DNA of 64,000 nt, taken from NCBI GenBank assembly GCA_965225915.1, contig OZ245326.1, positions 1 to 64,000 on the forward strand. Direction: 5' to 3'. How positions within the stretch are numbered: position 1 is the first letter of the stretch; every line of letters begins with the position of its first letter. The notes under the pieces were generated by a model that was not told the origin of the DNA, searched no databases, and worked only from the letters and a program-made list of their open reading frames with translations. The translations under genes were made by a program, and so were the position numbers. Below, in pieces: positions 55,307 to 62,643 of this stretch. This DNA comes from JAAXHH01 sp965225915 (lineage in GTDB: Bacteria > JAAXHH01).

Positions 55307-56044
55307 ATGAAGTCGATACTGGCTGTAGTTCTGCTAACAATTGTTTTCGCCTCATCAGTCGAAGCTCATGGGGGAAGACGAGACAAACATGGAGGACATA
55401 ACAACAGTAAGGAAGGCAACTACCACTTCCATACTGGACCGCTGGCGGGGAGAACATACGACTCCCAAGCCGAAGCACTGAAAGCTCTCAGACGTGCAGA
55501 AAGTGGAGAAACACACGGTGAACCACAACCCGCTTCTACAACCCAATCTGATCTGAGCGTCACCTTGCATCCGACCCTCGGAGTAGGTATAGCCCCTGAA
55601 GTTCGCCACACCCCTTATTCCAGCCAGGATTACCCGTATCCGGCGAGTGTTGAACCCAGGATTGTCCGTCACCAGAGTGGTATCTTTTCTCCGTATTCGA
55701 TGCGTTGTTTCACGAGCACAAAAGAAACCGACATCGAACATGTTGTAGCGCGGTCGGAAGCCCACGAAAGCGGATTGAGTCTGCAGCCGTCCGCAGTACG
55801 CAGGGCCTTTGCCACCGATATCGATAACCTGACGCTTGCGGCGCCTCGTCTGAACAGGCATCTGAAATCCAACAAGGATCCGGCGGAATGGCTGCCGGTC
55901 AACAACAGGTGTTGGTACGTTTCCACGTATGTGGAGATCAAGAAGAAGTATGGGCTTACGATGGATACGGCAGAAGCGGAGGCGGTGCTTGAAGTGCTAG
56001 AGTCCTGCAGTTCGTTTGCTATGATCTTGCCCGCGTGCAATTGA
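55307..56044 (+). CDS. Secreted HNH-type nuclease (YHYH-like N-terminus, DUF1524 C-terminus)
   Basis: 245 codons from ATG 55307 (after GGGAGCGGGAAC; an upstream in-frame start at 55238 would bury the signal). Signal peptide MKSILAVVLLTIVFASSVEA. Residues 21-60 are Gly/His-rich with HGGHNNSKEGNYHFHTGPLAG, a motif common in secreted proteins and probably metal-binding. Residues ~140-235 contain DIEHVVARSEAH (catalytic His of the HNH fold), DIDNLTLAAPRLNRHLKSNK and WYVSTYVEIKKKYGL, as in DUF1524/GmrSD-type nucleases. Probably an exported DNA nuclease for nutrient uptake or attack. Confidence 0.75.
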   Translation: MKSILAVVLLTIVFASSVEAHGGRRDKHGGHNNSKEGNYHFHTGPLAGRTYDSQAEALKALRRAESGETHGEPQPASTTQSDLSVTLHPTLGVGIAPEVRHTPYSSQDYPYPASVEPRIVRHQSGIFSPYSMRCFTSTKETDIEHVVARSEAHESGLSLQPSAVRRAFATDIDNLTLAAPRLNRHLKSNKDPAEWLPVNNRCWYVSTYVEIKKKYGLTMDTAEAEAVLEVLESCSSFAMILPACN

Positions 56045-56139
56045 AACCGGGTTGATACACCTTACGATCATACAGCGACAGCGGAAGCATTCGTTTGTCA
56101 GGAACACCAACTGGCGAAATCGTAACAGAATAACTGTAC

Positions 56140-56360
56140 TGCACCATTGACCGGGACAGATAGTTAAGCTTTCTGCTGATCATGGAGTTACGCTATGCCT
56201 TTGATACGTCATCATATTACCGTAGGTTTTAGCTCAAGGTTCGCCAGGAAGCCGACTCTGGCGAATCCATCGTCCAACTGTCCACGGTTCACCAGGTACA
56301 TCCTACTCAGGTCCACCGTAGGGCCATCAGCTTCGCGGCCAGAGTGCGTGTGCTGTTCTG
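56140..56360 (+). pseudogene. Highly decayed type 2 IS3 left end and orfA
   Basis: Starts with TGTACTGCACCATTGACCGG, the element end with changes, and has a start codon at the orfA position. The codons (SSRFARKPTLANPSSNC) align only loosely with orfA FKLQVLQEADSGKSISQ, with many substitutions. An old relic. Confidence 0.5.
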
Positions 56361-56690
56361 GGAAATGGCAAGGCGGTTAGTGTGACGAGGCACGGGGCGT
56401 GGTCCTCGCCTGTGACCGACCTGTTGTTGCCGGGAAAGGTTCTTTTTGCCGTGAAGACTAAACCAGAGGCACGTTCCAGTGAATCCAAGTGGGATACACC
56501 TGATACTCTCCGGTCAAATGTCTTATTGGATTGTCCGTTTCGGGTTTTATCTAAATCCAAAGGCAGAAATAGCGGGTAACAGACGGCACTGATGCGGCTT
56601 GGGATGCCTGGTTGAATAGTGGGAGCTTGACTCCTTATTCAATTGGAGATTGTATTCCAATGCGTCCTGGATTCAACTTTGAAGACTCAT
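56361..56690. other. No gene recognised
   Basis: Both strands have open frames of 60-77 codons, but no ribosome sites, families or protein-like composition support them. Confidence 0.4.
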
Positions 56691-56956
56691 TCATTCGCGA
56701 TAACGACCTTCAAAAAGCACTTCTTGTACGTTATCTCTGGATAATTCAAAATGTCCAGCCACTTCGGAGAAGATCGCACTTAACGTACCCACGCTTACAC
56801 TTTGGTGGCGAGGAACCGTCACGCTATGTTCCCGACCTTTGAGTGAACGCAGTCAGTGTCATATGACTACCCCTTTGTCTGACGAGGCGATAGTCGAAAC
56901 AACCGAATCAGCAGTCCAGCCAAGTCCTCGCCTGACAAGTCGCGTGGTAACCTCAT
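56691..56956 (-). pseudogene. HicA-like toxin, two frameshifts
   Basis: The minus strand starts ATGAGGTTACCACGCGACTT, overlapping the antitoxin stop as ATGA. MRLPRDLSGEDLAGLLI is in the first frame, DYRLVRQRGSHMTLTAFTQ in the next, and GREHSVTVPRHQSVSVGTLS with AIFSEVAGHFELSRDNVQEV in the third, ending FEGRYRE. Put together this is a complete HicA-type mRNA nuclease with the active-site histidine context RGSH. Two one-base changes inactivate it. Confidence 0.7.
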
Positions 56957-57168
56957 GCCGTGATGACTTCGTCCTTGACGAGATGTAGCCTGACCACTCT
57001 TGCTACGTCGTCTTCACCGAAATGACAGCGTACGGCATCCTTTACCATGGACTTCAATTCAGTCCAGTCTTCCCCTTGAGTAAAGATGCTGTAGCCCAGC
57101 GCTCTGGCGTCGTAGCCTCCTTCAATAGCTTCCGTTACTTCGAAGATGATCTCACTTGGTTCTGCAAT
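56953..57168 (-). CDS. HicB-like antitoxin, ATT start
   Basis: 71 codons: AEPSEIIFEVTEAIEGGYDA, ALGYSIFTQGEDWTELKSM and LHLVKDEVITA, closely similar in design to the protein at 58015-58227. No ATG, GTG or TTG lies at the right place; the frame is preceded by GGGGGATCT and an ATT, which would be the start or a mutated ATG. It overlaps the toxin start (ATGA). The family binds the HicA partner and represses the operon. Confidence 0.6.
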   Translation of the reverse strand: MAEPSEIIFEVTEAIEGGYDARALGYSIFTQGEDWTELKSMVKDAVRCHFGEDDVARVVRLHLVKDEVITA

Positions 57169-57359
57169 AGATCCCCCAACAAACAGGTCTGGACAAGAAT
57201 CAACCTATTTTCACCGAAACAACAGGAATAAAAATCCCTTTCACCAGAAGATACATACACAATATACCGGGTCAATTCCATTCAATCGAACCGTTAAATG
57301 TCAGAATAGTCAATGGTCACCCTAAGTAAGAACCCTATAGCGCCGATGTAGTCAATGCC
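57169..57359. other. Intergenic stretch
   Basis: No gene. Presumably the promoter region of the HicBA-like module lies here on the minus strand; no clear boxes. Confidence 0.35.
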
Positions 57360-57530
57360 TGTACTGCACCCTTGAGACACGGAGTTAAGCTTCTTTCTGA
57401 TTGAGGAGACACATCATGACTCTTAAACGCGGTCAGTTCACCTGCGAGTTCAATTTCCAGGATATCCAAGAAGCTGATTCGGGCAAGTCCAAATCGTCAA
57501 CCGTCCACGAAAACGGGGTAACATCATTAT
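57360..57530 (+). pseudogene. Chimeric IS3 relic (type 2 left end joined to type 1 right end)
   Basis: Begins with TGTACTGCACCCTTGAGACA and orfA codons MTLKRGQFTCEFNFQDIQEA, then DSGKSK, and jumps within ~25 codons to the type 1 right end GTCCACGAAAACGGGGTAAC. Two unrelated IS3 elements are fused by deletion. Confidence 0.75.
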
Positions 57531-57774
57531 CCACTATGGGATGTGTTGCCAATCGATTTTCGAACTATATGTTCCAATCAGATTCGTCACGCTATCCAGT
57601 CGGCTTGCTATCGACGCTTCCCTTCCATCCCATTGACGATTGTCTGCATCAGATAGATTCGGTTATACACTACCGAATTTTGAAACTAAGACACTACTCA
57701 TGGTTTTGCTGGTCACCTCTCCATCGCAGTCGTTTGTCTCAGGAAATGTAGTGTGCGCCGGAGTTTCCGATGCA
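57531..57774. other. No gene recognised
   Basis: Unique DNA between the chimeric IS relic and the end of a toxin gene; no frame is convincing. Confidence 0.4.
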
Positions 57775-58018
57775 TCACAAGTCAAGCTGACGCAGAAGCT
57801 CCTCGACACTTATGTCGTGGTGCCGGGAGACGCTCTTCAGAATACTCGATAGGGTCTTAGCTTTAATCGGATTGTGCAGCGGGATTACTTCGTGGTGTTC
57901 ACCATTTACTTGGGTTTGTGATTCGCACGTGCGAGCCCCGTTGGCGCACAGCCTCGTAGCCCAGTCGTCGAAGCGACTCTTGCAGGGTCTCGCCGTTCAC
58001 GTTGCGAGGCAACTTCAT
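57775..58018 (-). pseudogene. HicA-like toxin, one frameshift
   Basis: MKLPRNVNGETLQESLRRLG then VRQRGSHVRIT in the first frame. One extra A in ACAAACC (near 57910) shifts it, and the next frame reads TQVNGEHHEVIPLHNPIKAK and SILKSVSRHHDISVEELLRQ to the stop. The repaired protein is 80 residues, full length for a HicA-type nuclease. It overlaps the antitoxin stop by ATGA. Confidence 0.75.
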
Positions 58019-58227
58019 GCCACGACGACCTCATCGCGAACGAAATGCAGGCGAATCATCTTGGGCCGCGGCATAATGCTATCGAAGTAGCATTCTACGG
58101 CTTCTTTTACGTTACGACGGATTTCTTCTAGTGAGTCGCCCTGGGTGTGAATACCATATCCCAGTGCGCTGGCTGAATATCCGCCGTCCACTTCGTCTTC
58201 TGTGATCTCAAAAATTATCTCTGTCAT
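58015..58227 (-). CDS. HicB-like antitoxin
   Basis: 70 residues from ATG 58227, preceded by AAGGAGAGACGTC. MTEIIFEVTEDEVDGGYSAS, ALGYGIHTQGDSLEEIRRNV and HFVRDEVVVA are typical of short HicB-like partners. Intact, though the overlapping toxin is frameshifted. The gene order (antitoxin first) is the reverse of the classical HicAB at 60241-60660. Confidence 0.8.
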   Translation of the reverse strand: MTEIIFEITEDEVDGGYSASALGYGIHTQGDSLEEIRRNVKEAVECYFDSIMPRPKMIRLHFVRDEVVVA

Positions 58228-58523
58228 GACGTCTCTCCTTCTGCTTTGCCGACGCCCAGGGACTGAAGCCCGCAGCCCCTGTAGTATCCCGTTCAATGCG
58301 CCTTGATACGAGGTAGACCAGTACCCCGAAATGATCAAGGGAAAAACACCTAAAGGGGGTCAGGACGGACGCATGTTGGAAGGGTAAGGGGTGGAAATCC
58401 ACCTGTCAACAACAACACTGTATCTTGAGTAAAACCTTTCTTATTCGGAACTTTTGTTACAGAAGGGGATTCCATGCGTAAGACCCAGTATATGGTGTGG
58501 ATTGCATCTGGACAACGGTATAA
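58228..58523. other. Upstream region of the HicBA-like module
   Basis: No gene recognised. It separates the structured element at 58524 from the antitoxin start. Confidence 0.4.
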
Positions 58524-58606
58524 GGCCGTCCGGTGTTCGGTCGCCGGATCTGGTTCCTGCTTACCGGACGGCATGCGGCCCAAGGATGCCACTCCGTATA
58601 ACAGTC
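58524..58606 (-). ncRNA. Dispersed ~80-nt structured element, copy 2
   Basis: The minus strand matches 28495-28571. AGTGGCATCCTTGGGCC is followed by GCCGTCCGG (58564-58572) and CCGGACGGC (58525-58533), with GCGACCGAA before the second arm. Arms and flanks are conserved while the loop is 3-4 bases longer, which suggests selection for the hairpin. Confidence 0.5.
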
Positions 58607-58839
58607 CTTATTTAACTTAACGTCAGATCTCGAGTCTAACGCACGATCTACGCTCGAGGCAGGGTCCAGGATACCCTCGAGGGGATAGAATGGGTGGCTA
58701 AAGGGATTATTGTAAGCCTGGGGAAAGCCGTAGCGTGTTTCAGGAGGGCTGTAAAAGGTACGGGGGTACGGTTTGGACTGATGTGGATTAGTGGGCGCGG
58801 GTGTGGGTTTTGGCGCGCCCTGGGGGGAGATTAAGAGTC
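58607..58839. other. Non-coding, G-rich stretch
   Basis: GGGCGCG and CGCGCCC (about 58793-58823) can pair, without a T-run. No gene. Confidence 0.4.
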
Positions 58840-59025
58840 CTATTCGGTAAGGCCGAATATAGCCTTCACGTTATTGATATGTCTTTCCATTTCCCTCTCG
58901 TATTCCGCGCGTTGATACTCAAGGACTCCGATCTCTTGGTTTATTTTAGAGATCCCATCCTTACACACGGAGATCGCCTCCTTACTATTCTTCAGTTGAT
59001 CGATTTCCAATTCTGTCATGTTCAT
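58840..59025 (-). CDS. Small coiled-coil protein
   Basis: 61 codons, ATG after GGCGGGGAATGAAC. A continuous heptad-like helix (IDQLKNSKEAISVCKDGISK, INQEIGVLEYQRAEYEREME). It may form a dimeric coiled coil; no family recognised. It lies in a row of minus-strand small genes 58840-60085. Confidence 0.5.
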   Translation of the reverse strand: MNMTELEIDQLKNSKEAISVCKDGISKINQEIGVLEYQRAEYEREMERHINNVKAIFGLTE

Positions 59026-59088
59026 TCCCCGCCATTAGTTAAGAGATTCACTCATTACGGGCTATTTCCTATCCAGATAATAATCGAG

Positions 59089-59184
59089 CTAGCTCTCCGA
59101 TTCCGATCTGGGTTGTTTCTTCGAGGCTATCCATCCGACTACGGCCAGGACTACAACCGCACCAAGTGCCATCAATTTTTTCAT
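59089..59184 (-). CDS. 31-residue single-pass membrane peptide
   Basis: MKKLMALGAVVVLAVVGWIA followed by SKKQPRSESES. The start is supported by a near-perfect GGAGGAAAGGGTAT ribosome site. One membrane helix with a charged tail, like small membrane regulators or type I toxin peptides. The function is not shown by sequence. Confidence 0.55.
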   Translation of the reverse strand: MKKLMALGAVVVLAVVGWIASKKQPRSESES

Positions 59185-59219
59185 ATACCCTTTCCTCCTT
59201 TCGTTGTCAAACTTACGTT

Positions 59220-59476
59220 TCACGCTACGCGATCTCCGGCAGGCCCTTCCGCGGCGAACAGTTCGTTCAACGCCTCGGCCAAGCAATCCTGAACGGTCCG
59301 GTCCTCTTCCAGGGCGATCTGCTTCAATTGCTTCCGGACGGCGGGGGGAAACGGCCGGCGATAAGGACCCTCGTGTCGTGTTCGGGTTGCGGTGGCGAGA
59401 CTCCCGCTGGTTTTTTCTCGGCCGCTGGGCGGGTCACGTCCTGCATGGCCTTGCGCAGGTCAGGTCGTTTTGCCAT
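59220..59476 (-). pseudogene. Ribbon-helix-helix protein of a ParA-linked module, one frameshift
   Basis: ATG 59476 lies 4 bases after AGGAGG and overlaps the end of the parA relic. MAKRPDLRKAMQDVTRPAAE opens the frame. One base is missing from the C-run in CGTTTCCCCCCG, after which AVRKQLKQIALEEDRTVQDC and LAEALNELFAAEG follow in the next frame. These are the strand and two helices of a ribbon-helix-helix DNA-binding protein of the kind paired with ParA ATPases on plasmids and integrative elements. Confidence 0.65.
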
Positions 59477-60082
59477 ACCGCCTCCTATACTTGTCTACTT
59501 GTATGATCTCGGCCGCCGCCTTGCCCCTCGGTTCGAATTCCTGGGCGGTCAGCCCAAGTGTGCTGGCATGATCGAACGCGACGCGATAACCAAAAACCGC
59601 AGGACAGACCGTAACCCCCATCGTTTCAGGAACCTCACGGGCTTGATCGAGTCTATTCCCCCTGGCCGGTGCACCGTTTAAGCACGACAACCATCCTCCG
59701 CTCGCCGACAGATCGAACCAGATCGACGGTCGTGGCGACGGTTTCCAGATCGACAACCGAAGGCCTGCATGGAATGACAACCAGGTCAAGCCGCTTTTGC
59801 AACTCCCCTGACCGCTTGCTCGGCACGTGGTGGGGTGTCGATAAACGTCAATGACGCCCCTGCTGTTTCAGCTGCAGTAAGAACGGCCTCAAGACGTGCC
59901 GGCGTCGACGAGGCTACCACCGGCGTATCAGCTTCGCGACGTTTGGCCCATTGGTATGCGGAGGCCTGTGGATCCATATCGACAACAGCCGATGTCCTGC
60001 CGTCACGTTCAGCGGCGACCGCCAGCCTAAGGCACAACGTCGATTTTCCGGATCCGCCCTTCTGGGTTATGAGCGCTATAAT
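59460..60082 (-). pseudogene. parA: ParA-family partition ATPase, two frameshifts and lost start
   Basis: IIALITQKGGSGKST holds the deviant Walker A, but the codon at the expected start is ATT. VDMDPQASAYQWAKRRE and FIDTPPR (Walker A' and B) follow. A frameshift near 59789 leads to DLVVIPCRPSVVDLETVATT, a second near 59685 to NGAPARGNRLDQARE and FDHASTLGLTAQEFEPRGKA. Full-length order for a small ParA (~205 residues). The sequence just upstream (GGAGTTGACA) resembles an IS3 type 1 end, which may have removed the start. Confidence 0.75.
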
Positions 60083-60240
60083 TCGTATACGGGTGAGGTG
60101 TCAACTCCAGTGGTTTGGAACTGTAGCGGATCTGGATTTATGCACTCAGATCGGTCTCTTCTACGGCGTTGATATCCGAACCCAAACCGGTCATAGATTG
60201 ATAGAAAAGCTTGGGTGACTTCTTCACATTCCAAAAACAA
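60083..60240. other. Intergenic stretch
   Basis: No gene recognised between the ParA relic and the HicB gene. Confidence 0.4.
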
Positions 60241-60462
60241 CTAACCGTCGACGACAGCTACGTCCAAGACTGTTGCCGAACATTGTGGATGGGGAACGGG
60301 TTCGCCGTGTTCAAGCAAACTCTGGATATGAAAAGCTATAGCTTGACGCATCTCCCTGACGACATCCTGTCTGGTAGGCCCTGTTGCAATGCATCCAGGC
60401 AGGTCCGGAACGTAGGCGGCATAGTTGCTCGTCGATTTTTCAATAACTATTGTAAATCGCAT
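60241..60462 (-). CDS. hicB: HicB-family antitoxin
   Basis: 73 codons. MRFTIVIEKSTSNYAAYVPD, LPGCIATGPTRQDVVREMRQ and AIAFHIQSLLEHGEPVPHP give the partial RNase-H-like fold of HicB antitoxins (type II). Downstream of hicA by 6 bases in the usual toxin-first order. Intact. Confidence 0.85.
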   Translation of the reverse strand: MRFTIVIEKSTSNYAAYVPDLPGCIATGPTRQDVVREMRQAIAFHIQSLLEHGEPVPHPQCSATVLDVAVVDG

Positions 60463-60468
60463 ATGTCG

Positions 60469-60660
60469 TCACTCCCTCAGTCCGGCCTGTTTCATGACGC
60501 TCGTCCACGTACCCCGTGGAAGATCATCACTTGGCTTACCGGATATGGTCACAGTTCCTTGTTTGTCGTTATGCCTGTACTTTCGGTGACTACCGCTGGT
60601 CCGTACCAAACGCCAACCGCCCTTTTCGATTAAGCGGATTGCCTCCCGTACTTTGGGCAT
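60469..60660 (-). CDS. hicA: HicA-family mRNA interferase toxin
   Basis: 63 codons. MPKVREAIRLIEKGGWRLVR, TSGSHRKYRH with the active-site histidine, and a C-terminal LPRGTWTSVMKQAGL, all expected of HicA. The only toxin gene in the window with an unbroken frame. It forms an operon with the HicB gene downstream. Confidence 0.85.
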   Translation of the reverse strand: MPKVREAIRLIEKGGWRLVRTSGSHRKYRHNDKQGTVTISGKPSDDLPRGTWTSVMKQAGLRE

Positions 60661-60871
60661 AGCCCGATTCCGTTAGTGTTGGTTTGGGAAACCGGAGATC
60701 AATCCGTGTATTGACTAAGTTTTGATGAAGTATAAACGAACCAAACGACGTTTGGCAAGCAGTGAAGTCCCAGGAAGTGTCTGTAATCCTTTGACGGTAG
60801 ATCAGAGACCCTATCATAACCTCTGCATTTGAGAACGCCTGGCAACTCAAGCTACATCGACAAGAACACAA
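60661..60871. other. Intergenic stretch upstream of hicAB
   Basis: No gene. The hicAB promoter should lie here on the minus strand. Confidence 0.4.
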
Positions 60872-61198
60872 TGTACTGCAGCACCCTTGACCGGGACACA
60901 GAGTTAAGCTTCCTTTTTGATCGAGGAGGCACCCTATGACTCTGAAACGTCGTCAGTTTACCCGCGAGTTCAAGCTCCAGGTTCTCCAGGAAGCTGATTC
61001 AGGCAAATCTATCAGCCAGTTGGCCCGGGAACATCAGGTTCATCCCACGCTGATCCACAGGTGGCGCCAGCAGCTACGCCGTCAGGGTGAGCGGGCATTC
61101 CCCCGGCAACGGCAGGGCGGTCTCAGACGAGGCACGGACCATAGGCCCTGGAACGCAAGATCGGTCAGTTGACAATGGAGAACGACCTGTTAAAAAAC
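60872..61198 (+). pseudogene. Type 2 IS3 left end and orfA, truncated
   Basis: TGTACTGCAGCACCC (end with a 3-base insertion), then orfA from ATG 60936 (MTLKRRQFTREFKLQVLQEA, LAREHQVHPTLIHRWRQQLR). A frameshift comes after GERAFP, and GTTGACAATGGAGAACGACC restores the original leucine-zipper codons. It is cut at TTAAAAAAC, where the IS110 left flank begins. Confidence 0.8.
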
Positions 61199-61433
61199 GT
61201 TGTTGGCACCGATGTTGCCACTTGCGGTGGCAGAAACTTGTCGTAGTGAGTATTCTATCCTTTCATTCCTGGGAGGAGCGACCGAAGACACATTGGTGAT
61301 ATGCATCCCGTTAAAAAACGTGGTCCAGGATCTATGCGGACTTGAGATTGGTGACGCCACAGGGCGATCCCGTTTAGGAAATTGATTACCTCCGCGATCC
61401 CCCCTCCCAGTCTACCGTGTATGGAGGGATATC
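61199..61433 (+). ncRNA. IS110 left non-coding region, candidate bridge-RNA locus
   Basis: About 235 bp without a gene upstream of an IS110-family transposase. Recently described IS110 elements encode a structured guide (bridge) RNA in this position. CTGGGAGG (61269-61276) and CCTCCCAG (61403-61410) pair perfectly and could close a long structure. Exact element ends and the RNA are not resolved by eye. Confidence 0.35.
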
Positions 61434-62643
61434 ATGATTTACTCTGAAGCCAGGATGAAGCGACGACAAGCACGGGATCTGCCCACAGTCCATGGGCGTG
61501 CCGCCGGTGTTGACATCGGATCGCAGTTTCACGTTGTGGCTGTATCCGGAGTGTTATCCGACGCACCTGTTCAGACCTTCAGCAGCTTTACCGGCGACCT
61601 TCACCGGCTGGCGGATTGGCTGGAGGGCCTTGAGATCACGACGGTAGCGATGGAATCTACGGGTATCTACTGGATTCCTCTGTTTGAGATCCTCGAAGCC
61701 CGAGGGCTGGAGGTGCTGCTCGTCAATGCCCGTCACGTCAAGCAGGTACCAGGACGAAAGACCGACGTCAATGATGCCCAGTGGCTCCAGCAGTTGCATC
61801 AATACGACCTGTTGCGCGGCAGTTTCAGGCCGGCCCGTCAGGTGGCTGCGCTTCGCGCCTATCTTCGACATCGGGAGCGTTTGCTCGCCTATGCCGCCTC
61901 CCATGTCCAACATATGCAAAAGGCCTTGAGGCAGATGAATATCCAGTTGCACCATGTGCTTTCCGACATTACAGGCGCTACCGGCATGGCTATCCTGCGG
62001 TCCATCGTCTCGGCACGACCCGGCTCAGTTGGCGACCCTGCGGGACAAACGCTGCAAGGCCACGGTCGAAACCGTGGAAGCGGCTCTGACGGGACATTAC
62101 CAGCCCGAACACTTGTTCGCGTTGAGTCAGTCGATGGAGTTGTACGATTTCTATCAGGCCAAGATGGCCGAATGCGATCAGGCCATCGAGACGGCTCTGG
62201 CACGCCTGGACCCTGTTGGATCGACCTCTCCCGGCACTTTAACAAAGGCGCGGCGTCGCTCCAGGCAATCCAACGAGCCTGCATTTGATGTTCGTAGCGC
62301 ACTTTTTACCCTGTTGGGTACGTATCTGACCCTGATGGAAGGGTTCGGACCACATTCGATCTTGCGGCTGATCGGCGAATGCGGCACCGATATGAGCCGC
62401 TTTCCTTCGGCCAGGCACTTTGCCTCGTGGCCGACTTTGTCTCCGGGAAACAAGGTGTCCGGCGGGAAGGTGCTCAGCACCCGAACCCGGCGTTCTTCCA
62501 ATCGTGCAGCCACGGTCTTTCGCCTGGCAGCGGTCAATGTCGGAAGGACCCAGACGGCCATGGGGGCGTTCTATCGACGGCTGTCCGCACGCGTCGGTAA
62601 AGCCAAAGCGGTCACGGCCACGGCTCGTAAACTGGCGGTTGGA
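61434..62643 (+). pseudogene. IS110-family transposase, one frameshift and truncated 3' end
   Basis: The N-terminal DEDD (RuvC-like) domain is good: GVDIGSQFHVVAV, TTVAMESTGIYWIPLFEIL and PGRKTDVNDAQWLQQLH. A one-base change near 62015 shifts the frame before LATLRDKRCKATVETVEAAL. The C-terminal transposase_20 domain (LIGECGTDMSRFPSARHFAS, SPGNKVSGGKVLS with the likely nucleophilic Ser) follows in the new frame. Insertion of a type 1 IS3 element at 62644 cuts the last residues after VTATARKLA. Inactive. Confidence 0.8.

Noticed and set aside
56327..56579. Overlapping 65-77-codon frames on both strands
   Set aside because: Neither has a ribosome site or protein-like pattern; the area is flanked by old IS relics.
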